Shown: in pieces, positions 30,268 to 41,989 of the stretch | Numbering within the stretch: the stretch's first letter is position 1 | Layout of the letters: every line of letters starts with the position of its first letter | From: Margaritifera margaritifera | Lineage: Eukaryota; Mollusca; Bivalvia; Unionida; Margaritiferidae | Direction of reading: 5' to 3' | NCBI GenBank assembly: GCA_029931535.1 | Contig: JAQPZY010001423.1 | Coordinates: 758,501 to 822,500 of the forward strand | DNA: 64,000 nucleotides | Notes under the pieces: model-generated | What the model was told of the DNA's origin: nothing | Databases searched by the model: none | What the model saw: the letters and a program-made list of their open reading frames with translations, nothing else | Translations under genes and position numbers: made by a program

Positions 30268-30478
30268 AATAAATAAGATGATTGATGATATGGAAATTGT
30301 CATTGATAACATAAGAGAAACCAAAAAAAATTTAGATGACAAACTTGAAAAGGTTAATAATGTTATCACAAATATGGAAAATAACTTATCAAAAAATGTA
30401 TCGAAAGATAAAATTATAATTTATAATTATCATAACATAAATATTCATGATAAAGTTACTTTTGTAAATTTTGTGTGA
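30260..30478 (+). CDS. Small coiled-coil protein
   Basis: The 72-codon ORF starts MDKINKMIDDMEIVIDNI. Continuous heptad-like spacing of Ile/Leu/Met/Val (ETKKNLDDKLEKVNNVITNM) suggests a coiled coil. The tail is Asn/Ile-rich and ends NFV stop, which again forms a GTGTGAA motif. Function is unknown. Confidence 0.55.
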   Translation: MDKINKMIDDMEIVIDNIRETKKNLDDKLEKVNNVITNMENNLSKNVSKDKIIIYNYHNINIHDKVTFVNFV

Positions 30479-30480
30479 AT
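30469..30480 (+). promoter_or_regulatory. GTGTGAA-class motif at inner edge of right TIR
   Basis: TTTTGTGTGAAT overlaps the stop of the coiled-coil gene and points outward into the right TIR, mirroring the motif at 12275-12286. Confidence 0.4.
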
Positions 30481-30530
30481 AGTTGTAATAATCATTTCAG
30501 TATAAAAGGATATGGGGAATCCGATTTAGT

Positions 30531-30861
30531 ATTGTTATTAAGTCATACTTTGAGAAAGATTTAATAACTTTATCATAAGATATTTTAATAATATCGTTTA
30601 GATCTTCTGTCATGATTTCGTCATCTTCGTGATCTTTCCAGTCGTCAAGGAAAGGATCGTTTTCATAATTTTTTTTAGCTGAGACAATAATTTTGGCACA
30701 AAAACAAAAGTCTTAATAGTTTTACATGAATTAGTACTTGTTTCAGAATAAACACCAGCATATGAAGCGGCTGCTTTGATGCTTTCAAACTTAATTGAGG
30801 TTTTACCATTAAGGATAAAAGCAATTACCTTTACCTTATTGATACCTTTGTAATTTTCCAT
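30531..30861 (-). pseudogene. NUMOD1/IENR1-like gene, right TIR copy, frameshifted
   Basis: Identical to the left-TIR product for the first ~66 residues (MENYKGINKVKVIAFILNGK and onward). One A is missing in the run after QLK (8 instead of 9), so the frame is lost at about residue 67 and stops at 30610. The left copy is open. The lost stop context near 30535 also differs by two bases. Confidence 0.8.
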
Positions 30862-30904
30862 TATTATACAATAATATAATGTCTAATAGGAGTTTTTTTA
30901 TGTG

Positions 30905-31071
30905 AGTAGTAATGAAGGAGGTGTATTCTGGATCGTTTATAATTTTTTCATTTTGATTTTGCAATGAAGAGAAGGTTGCGAGCAGGCGAGCGCGCAGCAA
31001 CCGGATCGAAATGAAAAAATCAAAATGAAAAAAATCATAAATGGTCCAGAATCACCTCCTTCATTACTACT
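30905..31071. repeat. Nested palindrome at right terminus
   Basis: AGTAGTAATGAAGGAGGTG at 30905 and its complement ending at 31071 enclose a GC-rich loop. It mirrors the left end but is shorter by a 15-bp segment in the loop (present on the left as AGCTCGCATTTACAC). Confidence 0.9.
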
Positions 31072-31378
31072 ACAATTCAACTTTGTATCTTCATACATAG
31101 ACAATTCTACTTTGTATCATCATACAAAGACAATTCAACTTTTTATCATCATATGTAGACATTTCTGCTTTGTATCATCATACATAGATAATTCTACTTT
31201 GTATCGTCATACATAGACAATTCTACTTTGTATCATCACACATAGACAATTCAACTTTGTATCATCATACATAGACAATTCAAATTTGTATTATCATATA
31301 TAGACAATTCAATTTTGTATCATCATGCACAGACAATTCTACTTTGTATCGTCATACATAGACAATTCTATTTTGTTC
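31072..31378. repeat. 29-bp minisatellite, right part
   Basis: About ten units of the array that precedes the Polinton. They continue directly from the insertion point with the same ACAATTC(A/T)ACTTTGTATC unit but more point changes. Confidence 0.95.
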
Positions 31379-31559
31379 ATTTTTATGCTATACATATCGC
31401 GATTGTATCACCCGATTTAATTCATATGTTGATCATTTTCCTTGCAATTGAGTAAGGAATCATTGTACATATCGAATTTTAAATTATTTTTCATCACATA
31501 TTTCTTTATTCCTTTAGAAAGTTTCTTTTCATCGTTAGTAGCAATGATTTAAATAAAGT

Positions 31560-33340
31560 TCAGACTTGACCCAGGGCACTCTCCGATAGTTCATTTATGA
31601 AAACGCCTGGTATCTTTTCATTCATCTGTGGTATTTTAAACACGTCCTTGGGATAGTTACTAGTGTCATAGAACTTGATGTCATCCTTCATATCACTGTA
31701 AATGTTTTCTGTTTTAACATAAATGTACAATGAATCTGTATGCGGCATGAGCAGTCTCATTCTATTACCGTATTTGGTGTTCAGATTGTTATAGTAAAAT
31801 TCGTACATCAACAATTTTGATAGCTCTAACACAGTAAAACCACCATAGCTCGGTTTCGATAGTTTGATTTCTTGTTTCTCAGACTGACTAATAACAATAC
31901 TTATTTATTATTATCCTCCTGGCAAATGATATATCTTTTTGGCATCTATTTGCTTTCCAAACACTGAATTGTTTATCAATTTGAAGAAGTCTTTTTCAAA
32001 TTCATTGTTAGTAGTTTGTCATGAAGTTGTATTCAATTCTATGTAGGATTTCAACCAAGGTTGTTGTTCTAAAACTTGTATTGAATTGTATGTACGATTT
32101 CAATCAAGGGTTGTTGTTCCAAAACTTGTATTGAGTTCTATGTAGGATTTCAACCAAGGTTATTGTTCTAAAACTTGTATTCAGTTCTATATAAGATTTA
32201 AATCAAGGGTTGTTGTTCTCAAACTTATATTGAGTTCTATGTAAGATTTCAACCAAGGGTTGTTGTTCTAAAACTTGTATTCAGTTCAATGTATGATTTC
32301 AACCAAAGTTGTTGTTCTCAAACTTGTATTCAGTTCTATGTATGATTTCAATCAAGGTTGTTGTTCAAACAAGACAAGTTTGTGTATCATTTTCAGTTTT
32401 TATCATAACTGTACATAAAGCTGTAAGTTTCCGTATTGTATCACATACTTGTTTTTGTTTTTCAATGTACACAATAGTTTTGATTCAGTTGGTTTTGTAT
32501 TCATGTAATCATTAATCAATTCTGTTGAAAGGGAGGTAAATCACTTTTGTCTGGAATTAATTTTTCTGTTGCAAGTGGGTAGTCCTTCAAGAAATCATGT
32601 AACTCCAAAGGTATTTACAAAATAAATTCTACTATTTAACCAGTATCACTACTCTCTGGTAGTTTTTCTACTACCCAGCTAACTTGTTCACCATTTGTCA
32701 TACTTTGTGCAGGCATATATTGACTAAGAAATTACTGTAGTCTAGGTACATAATGAATGACCTTGACCTTTCATACTTCCCATCATTTGAAAAATATCTT
32801 ACCATCAGTGTCTGAGTAGTATTCGTTATTTGCTTTTGGGTGTATGTGTATTATTATAATAATCCCACCTCTTCCTAACTCGATCATCAAATACATATCA
32901 TGGTCAGGTAGTAATTAAAGTTTTACGCAGTCTTCAAGCTAGCGTCATGGAGCATTAAAATAGTCAGTGGGGTCATGTTGGTAGTGTTTCATGCAGACAT
33001 TCCTAAATTCTTCGAAGACGTCACACACCATTTAAGTATCTTTTTCACTTAATAGTCATGTATATCACCTAATGTTTGAATGTTGAAGTGTAACATTACA
33101 TCAGTTACATACTGGTAATCGTCATCAGACATGTTTGAGTCAAGTGATCAGCAAAACTTTCCTTTGTATGGTATAAATGTTTCATCAAATCTATCGAAAC
33201 TAATGAAGTATTTGTATGGATAAATGTCCTTTCTCAAAAATATTGGTTTTATTCCACCCAAATATTGTGATGGATGCATGTAAAAGAGATGACAACGATC
33301 ATCATAGTTGTTTAACTTGCAATTTAAACATTTCAATAGA
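31560..33340 (-). pseudogene. Second, much older Polinton DNA polymerase relic
   Basis: Minus-strand pieces follow polymerase order. An exonuclease-side segment (YLGGIKPIFLRKDIYPYKYF and SFDRFDETFIP) lies at 33148-33336. A segment with DHDMYLMIELGRGGIIII lies near 32870-32930, LHDFLKDYPLATEKL near 32560-32600, motif-B-like INNSVFGK near 31950, and motif-C-like MPHTDSLYIYVKTE (31740), in which the first Asp is replaced by His. Many stops and shifts. Divergence from the polymerase at 12-16 kb shows a different Polinton lineage. No ends or other genes were found. Confidence 0.8.
32037..32372. repeat. ~49-bp tandem array derived from polymerase coding sequence
   Basis: Seven units of about 49-50 bp (core GGATTTCAACCAAGGTTGTT). 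On the minus strand each unit reads LEQQPWLKSYIELNT, which matches the PWLKxYIxxNT segment of pPolB (compare the same motif at about 13220-13250). The array therefore arose by expansion inside the dead gene. Confidence 0.85.
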
Positions 33341-33554
33341 CATATGCCTGAGTTCCTACTTATTATTCAGATTAAATAAGCTTGCATTTTGGGGGGATTT
33401 TGTCTTGTAATTTTCATGTTATTTTAATGCTATGGTCTATCTAGGTGCATCAGACAGACTGTAATTGATCTACAGCTGTTACTCGATGATAAGTTATCTC
33501 CGCGTGATTCTTCAGACTGACAGATATTAAAGTGACGACGATTGATGTGTAATC

Positions 33555-33640
33555 ATGCATTAATTTCCCTGAGGCAAGTGGGTAGTCCTTCAAGTAATCA
33601 TGTAACTCCAAAGGTATTGCCTGGTCCTGACAGGTTATAC
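33555..33640 (-). pseudogene. Extra fragment of Polinton polymerase
   Basis: The minus strand reads IPLELHDYLKDYPLASGKL, nearly the same as the block at 32556-32615. This points to a local duplication or a second relic copy. Confidence 0.6.
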
Positions 33641-34099
33641 AATTTGTATATCATGCAACTATCCGGACAGATCTAATTATTAAACAGCCTGAGTACAATA
33701 ACTAATCTCTACATAAAATACACAAGTAGATGTCTTAGAAATAATGTAGTCAAAAACTTATCAAATCATTCTCAGTCTCTAAGCTTGGCGATCCACATTC
33801 AGCTATATTTGCTCTTACCTACAGAATAGCATACAGCTGAATGTTATTTCATACACATGAATGTTATTTCTGTTATTGTACTAGGTTCGAGCACCGTTTT
33901 TATGTACCACTGTCCTTGAGACAATACAAGATGTTCAAGCACATTATTCCCGTCCAAAGTGCCTTCCACAGGTCATGTGTAGCTTCAGCGGTATTGAGGG
34001 CATTAAAATTATTTCGCAGCTTACGAGTAGCGATTTTTTTCGCTGGTTTTAACGGCACCTTGAACACAATATTGACTATATCATGCCGAGTAAATGGGA
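33640..34099. other. Intergenic, no gene seen
   Basis: No supported coding region or RNA gene. Confidence 0.4.
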
Positions 34100-34222
34100 T
34101 TTAAGTGCCTTTCGCAGGGACACAAAGAGGCACCCACTCGGGATGGCCTGTGCGGGTATCGAACCTGCGACCCTTGGATTGCAAGTCATACGCTCTACCA
34201 ACTGAGCTACTGCAGATCCCTA
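34100..34222 (-). mobile_element. tRNA-derived SINE
   Basis: The minus strand starts GGGATCTGCAGTAGCTCAGT with a box A (TAGCTCAGTTGGTAGAGC) and has a box B (GGTTCGATACC), spaced as in a tRNA. The acceptor and anticodon stems do not pair properly, so this is not a functional tRNA gene. A non-tRNA body (GGGTGCCTCTTTGTGTCCCT) follows. Confidence 0.65.
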
Positions 34223-34628
34223 CTAGTAGCAAAGACCTTTGATAAATTACGTGGTTCACAGTAATGGAAACTTGGATGTTTTTAAAACTGAGTATACATT
34301 TTTATGTTCTGGAATTTATATCCAGTTTAATTCATTGTGAAATCCTGAACGGTAGAAATGAAAGTTGTATTTCTGGAAACAATCCGAAGCAATTTTATTC
34401 CATCTAGTACATATGTCTTGTGACTTTTCCAAGAGTTCCTCGGAGCTTTCCGGCGTACAAATTAGATACACATACCTGTCTTGCTATTAAAGCGTACTCA
34501 TACAAGCGGTAAAAGCAAAATTTGCCTGAACGAATAACAAAGATATTCAGCAGGGGCTTTGCCTCGGACTTATTTGTTGTTCGGTCTTTACATATAGAAA
34601 ATATACACAAAAGATTGTCGAATTCCAC

Positions 34629-34631
<3 letters not shown>

Positions 34632-34719
<88 letters not shown>
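34632..34719. repeat. (TA)n microsatellite
   Basis: About 44 uninterrupted TA dinucleotides. Confidence 0.98.
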
Positions 34720-34721
<2 letters not shown>

Positions 34722-37700
34722 AGAGCGATTGTTATTTTTCTACCCGTAAACCTTTAGAGATCTACAGGTATCTACTGGCAGGTTAGTTAATTTATTTTTA
34801 TTTCGTTTTTTGTTCCATGTGTGTTTTATTTGGTAAATACATTTTGTTTAGTTTAATTTGTAAGTCTCAGCGTAGAGTCATTTGTTGCATATAATTTTTC
34901 TGTTATCATGATATTTTTAATGTAGACCGATTCTAAATCTATAATCACTCGTTCAGATAGCCGGTGGTTTGAACATGAGCTAATCAGATTTTCGAGCAGT
35001 GTCAACAAAAGCTGATAATGAGACTGACAGTTGACAATTGAGCAATATGAGAACTCAGGTGTGTCAATTCTATTCATTACTATTTTGATAAACAGTAGAT
35101 GCAATATTGCTGTTGCCAGTGTTCTGAACTTGAGAGCATATTAATTTTCTATTGTTGTCGAAACCATAAATAACTGCTCAGAGATTTTAATCTAAATTGT
35201 TCCGCACTTAGTTAAAAAGCAAAGACGTCAAAGCGAATAAAATTGTATTAAATAAAGTTTTCCTACTTTTGACAGGCTTGAGAGAGTTGTATGATCTATC
35301 ACACGTATCAGATTGGTGTCCGATTCCGTATTTGTGTTGACAGGAAAGCTGTATTGTCACCTGACCATAGTGGGATATTGAAAATTGACTTAACCGTGTG
35401 CCCTCACGCGACGCTAATCATATCTTAATATTGTTAATCAAATATGGGTCTTACATTTGGTTTACTTTTTGACTGGGATATCGTATGGGAGTAGCACATA
35501 CAAATACTATATCGTTTTTCTTCCTTTTCTTTTCTGTAATGTATGAATCATCACTTCTTGATGTAGAAATTATATGTAACTAAGATATTTATAAGAATTT
35601 GTAAATTTTAAATTGCCTGTAGCTAGTCGTAAAATGACCAATACACGGCGTAGACAGGGGAGGCGCTTGACGTGCTGTATTCAGAGCTTGTTAAAATTTG
35701 TAAGTATTTTAACATTATGCTCTGCAATCGGCACAAAAAAAAAAAAAGATTTATTGTGCGTTTCCACCCTTTATTGCAGTTTTCAAGTGACTAGGAGAAA
35801 ACAAACACAATAAACATATACGGGATTTTCCATCAATTGCAGTTTTCCAGCTATCGTGCATTGTTGGCTGCAGGTGGGTTGTTCGTGACGACAAGAGCTA
35901 TTGCTTGTTGTCTCCTTTACGGGAACGGCCTCATTCGATGCGGTGAATGACTTGGTCTTTACCGGTATATACATCTCAATTTTCACAGAAAATTCAAGTC
36001 ACTATATTTGATTGATCTCCATGAGCATGTTTAAATTTAAGGAAGAAACGTTCAAAAATAACTTTACAACATTATTTAAGTGTATAAGTTGGTAAGAACT
36101 TCAAAATAAGGTCCTAAACTTGGGGATTGCACGAACGATAAAGACAAAGTTTCCAGCTCAGCTGAATGAGAGATTACTTTAAAGTTCCAGGATTTAAAAA
36201 CTCCCCTGTTGTAGTAAGTTCTAGGGCTTCTCCGGAGATGTAAGAATACTCAACAACACTTATTTTTTTCCGTTGCAGCTGATACTTTTCAAGCCGCTTT
36301 CACTTTAGACCGAGTTTCCTCTGTTTACGAAATAACATTTTATTATTTGTCTATTACACTATTACTGTTCATTCCGAGATAAAACGTGATGCTCATAAAT
36401 CATGACGAAATTTGCCGGCGTTTTTCATGGCATGAGTTTTCAAGGACTTGCCTAGATTTAGAAAGCGCAATGTTGTATACGTGGTTATTCTGACAATTTA
36501 TTTTGTCTTCAAAACAGCTAATCCTACCTTAGTATATCTCCAAATTGCTTTTTGTTTATTCACCTACCCAGGCCATCTTCCGAATTTCTACATTTAATAT
36601 CTGGCGCCTAATACTAAAGGTTGTTTACTTCCGACCCCGCGTTAAAGCTCATCGGGTGATTACATTCCATATTAGGTTTTATTTACTACTTGTTACTATA
36701 CGAAATGGACAGCAATAGCCAAATAATAAAAACCGATTTCCAAGACAGAGGAAACTGCACTAATTTTCACTTATAAAGGAAACTCCTTCTTATATAATCG
36801 ATGTTTTAAAACTTAAAAGATATAGAACTGAACAGGTATACACCCTTGTTCGAACATTGACAACTATTTCGAAAAACATAATTAGGTCATTCTGATTTTA
36901 GATTATTAAAAAAAAGCAAAATAAAAGTAAAATAAACTTTACTGAAACTGGTATTTAGGAACATTCGTAAAATGTAAGCTTACTAGCTAAGGTTTACTTG
37001 GTTCAGTCTTTGTTACTTTGATCTGCAAAGGTTTACAGTCTGCAATTTGTTTGTAATAATTCGCTTCATTCAGTGGTTTCTCTTCGCGTTCGAAAACTTG
37101 ATAGATTTGTGGAACTTCAAACAAAAATAAAAATGTAAATGTTCCTTTTCTCAGGCTTGAAATTCTTTGAACTCTTCGATCACAGGAATCAGTCTCGGTC
37201 GAAGAACCCAAACCATATTTTACTATTACAGTATCGTTGGCATTCAACCAATCAGACACTTACGTTTGGATTCGTTTGCTCAGTTGAAGAGGTGATTCAC
37301 CTGGTGTTTATCCCTGTAGACTCTTGCACTTTGCTGATACAAAACATTTTTCTAGATTCCCGTCTGTGTTAAGAATTCACATTTATGACAAGCAGCATGT
37401 TAACATTTATTCCACGGAGTTTTCCAACATTAAATTTGAATAATGCAACGAATACAGCATTTGCGTATTGAAGGATGGATGCACAATAAAACACGAGTGA
37501 ACCGACCGTTGCCACCCACTAGAGAGGAGGCTTTAACCCGCGTGCTAAAATCGTGGGTTTCTGTAATCACACTTCCATTCAAGCTCAGGTTTTAAAAATC
37601 TGCGTGAAAATTTCAGTATAGCATTAAAAGCTAAAACAGAAATTTCATGCAGTTATCTTGATTCAATTTTGAGATCATGAAATAAAAAGTCTAAAGCCGA

Positions 37701-40700
37701 CTGTCGAACTCACACTTGAGAGTTGAACAAATTCGATGACGTGTCAAATTGTCGGCGAAGTTAACCCTAAATTGTAAATATGTCACGGTGACCATAATGT
37801 TATGTTACGATAGAATTTTCAAGGAATTTTTATAACTCAAATTTTTATAATTCAAATTTTATAATTCTTTAATCGATGAATTTTTATGGAATTTTTATAA
37901 AGAGTAAGTTTTCTTTTATAATTCAAATGTTTATAATCCTTAATAAAACATAATTTTTAGCGCTTGAGTTCTCTAAAACATTATAGTACAAAAGTGTACA
38001 GCATTGATATTTTACGGTAGGAGTGAGATTTTTCTGACAATACACAGGTGGGGGATTGTAAAGGCAAAATGCTGATGTTGGCAAAATTCTTTCACGTCTA
38101 CGTAATTCAACACCTTCATCTAGCCTGGTCAACAACCTTCGTGTGGAGAGCGTAGTTCAACTAACTTGTAACCATTTTTGGAAAGGGGAATGCGCTGTAT
38201 GAGAGTCTCGTGAAAATCTCGTGGCTGGAGACCTCGCTTTAGCCTGTATCACCTAAACTCATAACTTTATATAGAGTGAGCTGCGCATTCCTTGACCAAG
38301 AACTGGATATAAGGCGCTGCGCGCCTTGAGAAAATAGTTGCTACGTCTCTTTAATCTGAAAAGTGGTTTTTGTTGCAGCCTCCTTTGTTGTTCGAACCCG
38401 GTACCCCTCTCGCACTCCAGCGATTTAGCCAACACATCGCAAGGAGTGACACCTCCGCAAGGGACGCCGCACAGAAATCTTACTGGACGAACATCCCCTT
38501 ATCACCAGCAGCAATGACAAACTTTTTATACCAAATGCTGTCCAAAGAAAAACTCTCACAATAAGTGGTGATGGTCAAAATCATTCATAACAAGTGGTGA
38601 TCGTGAGCATTTCTTCCATAATAAAATGACCACCCTAAAACTCTTTTCATAATAGTTACAATGTAGTTCTTAATTCTGTACATCATATCTTAGAATCGAA
38701 AGTTCACCAGAACATGATTTCGTATTGGTTTTAGTCAGATCTCTGTTAAGTCGGAGATCTCTATTTCAGTCAGATTGGTAGGTTATTGTATAGACAGTTT
38801 ATTTCTTCGAAATTGTTGATAAACTTAACCAAAATCAAGTTGTGCTTTTCTCCAGGAATGCTACATTCTGTTGCTGTTGCTGCTGCAGAATCTAAGAGAA
38901 AGTTTCTGAGTGTATAATAAATGACTTTAGTAAACAGTTACTTGCCCCAAAAACTCCAAATTTGCGTTTTTAATATTCTGATTGTTTTCCCAAATCTAAC
39001 TTGGTCGTTATCAAAGGTTTATCTTTAAAAGAGATATACAACCTACGTATCGTAGAGTTCAACAGATTTAAAGATACAGGTAAATCCTTGTGAACTGAAA
39101 ACCTATTATGGCTATTGATAACAGGTGTAAAATCCACGACACATCAGGAATAATCTCGTACCCGGCCGTCGACTATGCTCTCTCACTCGCGCTTGTGTAG
39201 CAGACAGCCAGGTATTGATTGACCTTGGGAGCTCACCTCTTTCTGTCTTGTAGGGTGTGGGACTCAAGTAGGTGCAATAAAGCAAGTTAAGGGGCTGACA
39301 CGTACCATAGATTTTACTATTGTAAAGCCAACTAATTTGATTTCCCAATAAAGACTCAAAAGATGATTAGAAACATAATGAAATTTAAACGATGAATTGG
39401 TACAGAATGATAGTCATAAAATTGTAGCTGTATGACATAATAATGACTATAAATCAAACGAAGTTTTTAACATTTATATTTAGTGGAGGATAAAAATTAT
39501 TCCGCGCCTACATAAATATTTACTCAGAGTATTACAGACGAAGCTCCTATTCAAACTGTTGTTTCAGTCTAAAAGTAAGCACTAAACCAAGGTTACCACA
39601 TGGATTGCAATGTTTATTAGAAAATCGCTTAAATATACATGTTAATAAATATATATGCAAATAAAACTAGTATACATATTTTCCTTGTTATCTTCACAGT
39701 TTAATTATTAAACTATCGCTAACATATGGATTAAAATGATAATTATGAAATACTAAAACGCAGCAAGTGTCTTGGATTCTTCACACGCACATTCCCGCAA
39801 ACATTTTATGCGTTGAAAGGTGGAACATGTTTTTCGTTTTGATACAAAATGAGTTGCTTATGCATACGATGTAAGCAGCTTTTTAGTAGAAGGAAAATTA
39901 GATCGTTATCTCTAAGATGATTTGAGATAGGGCGTTCATATTCTGCTCTTCACAATGTTAATTTTTGTATGTTGCCACTGACCCTCAACAAAAGGTTTCT
40001 GAAGATAAGAAATATTTATTGGTATTTTATTCAACACCGTCCAATCTTGCTAATAGATTCAAATTAAGAATTTTGAATAGTGTCATAGAATGGACGTTTT
40101 GATAAATGACTCACACGCCGTTTTTGTGATATATTTGTTAAGTATATTGAAATTGGAAGAGCAAGCAAGCTTGTATATTCCCTGTTTGTGTGAAATATGA
40201 CACCAGATAAAAAGGTGCGTGTGGTTGTAACGAATGTTTGGAGTTCCAATAGAAGATTGCAGCTGTACGTACAAAAATTAAACGCATATCACTCTTTTGA
40301 TGTCAGTAGTTTCGAAAATAAAGGCGTTTACGTTTGTGTTATTGTTCTTTCTTCGAAGCCACTACTAAAGTAATCAATATACATAAAATAAACAGCTTCA
40401 CAATTGTTATCATCGTCATATTAGATGTAGGGTTTCATTAACCATCACACTACCACTACTACTACTGCCAATACTGCAATGTGGCGATAGTGTCTGAAAT
40501 CGTCACATTCAAGAGCAGAAGAAAAACGATCAAATTTTTACAAGATGCTTTTACAGTACACTATTTGTTGCGAAATTTTCCAGAATATTAACTCACGTGG
40601 AAGAATCCGTCTGAACTACAAAATGAAAAGAGCTGAATCATTACCAAATCTCCATTTTGTATAGTTGTAACATGATTTACGATGCGTTTTACCAATTAGA

Positions 40701-41182
40701 GATAATAAATGTGTCTTATTTACAGAGATTTATGGCGTGTTTAATAGCGTGTAATGTGGTTGCTATTGCTAGTATGGAAAGCAGACTGGCTTCAAACTGA
40801 GAGTCACTTAAGGTCAAAGTAGTATGCATATCACACATTCTGTGTAGCGCATGCGGACACTCGGGGAACACCAACGCATGCACGAGTGGACCGATGAACG
40901 GAGACAAAGTGAATCCTATGCATATATCCTGCTTCGCAAAATAGGTTACAATAATTAATAAAATTGACTCAGTCTGGTCTCGAACGCACTACTAAAGGAT
41001 CGTTCGAGACTAGACTTAATCTAGAAACCGGCGCCTTACCCAATGGAACACTACAGCTTGAACACTAAAAAGTATAAATTTGCGGTACAGGTAATGTAAC
41101 AACAATTTTCAAAAATCGAGTCGCCAGAGGAGCAGCAAAAAGAAGAAGATAATAAAGAACAAACACAGGTCTTCATAGACAA
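34720..41182. other. Long intergenic stretch, no gene seen
   Basis: No open frame here has recognisable domain content. Low-complexity AATTTTTATAA repeats lie at 37810-37935. A TTCGAACCCGG-type box near 38393 and an imperfect inverted repeat near 40990 (GTCTCGAACG and CGTTCGAGAC) were the only structured items noticed. Confidence 0.4.
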
Positions 41183-41262
41183 CATGACTGAGAGAGGTGT
41201 TACTAATTTAATCACCTACATAAGATGACTGAGAGAGATGTTACTAATTTAATCACCTATAT
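41183..41262. repeat. Two-copy ~39-bp tandem duplication
   Basis: ATGACTGAGAGAGGTGTTAC plus TAATTTAATCACCTA occurs twice in a row with two differences. Confidence 0.85.
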
Positions 41263-41989
41263 AATACAGTGAAATCCATAACAAACGGAAACATTCTTGT
41301 AGTCCGGAACGTTTGCTTTACTCTGAAAAAGAAAGAGTTTTTCTGTGCCAAGGAAAATGTTTACACTGTGTACATATAGACAGATTTGAAATACTCAAAT
41401 ATTTGTATTTTTCCATCTTATATAGGGATATGAAAACATAAACCCGAACAATATTTAAAAAATCACTAGACCAGGTGTCATTGAAGATATTATTTTCTCT
41501 AAATTAGAAAATCATTAAACCACTCATATTTGTGTGTATCATCATCTCGTATACTGATGCGAGAACATTAAAAATCAAAACTAAACTATTATCAAACCAG
41601 CCAGACTCGAGTATATTATTTAAAAATTACTAGAGCACTAAATAATTGTTGTAGCACTATCTTGTATATGGATGCGGATACGAGAACATAAAAAATAAAA
41701 CTTAAAACAATACTATATCACATATTACTAGAACAGCCAGTCTATTTCACAAATTAAAAATTACAAGGGCAGATAGACTTGTGGCTCGACAATTGGTTTC
41801 GTTAAAGGTAAGCTAAGTTACATGCATTTAAATAGCCTTATTTGATAGGTAGTACAAATAAGTATACATTATCTATTCAAATTTGGAGAAAATTGTAATT
41901 GTCTCAGTTGACATCATAGCACCATCCATCACACGCAAAGCTGTAAAAGAAATAATTTTTTCATTGGTAAAATATGTTTATGTTACTAT

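Larger units (their letters stand above)
11689..31071. mobile_element. Maverick/Polinton (adintovirus-like) element, complete with both ends
   Basis: The 19,383-bp unit starts AGTAGTAATGAAGG and ends with the exact complement. ACAAT lies directly outside both ends (11684-11688 and 31072-31076), giving a 5-bp target duplication; six is usual for Polintons. Inside are the family's defining genes: protein-primed DNA polymerase B, retroviral-like integrase, adenain-like protease, packaging ATPase, and major and minor capsid proteins. TIRs are about 600 bp and highly similar, suggesting a fairly young insertion or conversion between ends. Most large genes nevertheless have stops or frameshifts, so the copy is probably not autonomous. 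I place it on the Polinton/adintovirus side because capsid genes and integrase occur together. Confidence 0.97.
30458..31071. repeat. Right terminal inverted repeat
   Basis: Inverted counterpart of 11689-12330, ending in CATTACTACT exactly at the target duplication. It carries a frameshifted copy of the NUMOD-like gene. The inner boundary is approximate and touches the 3' end of the gene at 30260-30478. Confidence 0.9.

Noticed and set aside
12349..30478. Reassigned stop codon (TAA/TAG as sense) in the element
   Set aside because: Several ORFs end properly at TAA at family-consistent positions (for example 21586, 24534, 27385), and many lesions are homopolymer shifts that recoding cannot explain. 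Kept only as an alternative in the damage-pattern finding.
34138..34220. Functional tRNA gene
   Set aside because: Boxes A and B are good, but the acceptor and anticodon stems do not pair. A SINE head fits better.
34522..34719. 65-codon open frame ending in an Ile-Tyr repeat
   Set aside because: It is the translation of the TA microsatellite.
36987..37259. 90-codon minus-strand open frame, possible exon
   Set aside because: No recognisable domain, no convincing splice context and an isolated location.
38370..38460. tRNA-like segment with a TTCGAACCCGG box
   Set aside because: Only a box-B-like string and a weak box A. No cloverleaf could be drawn.
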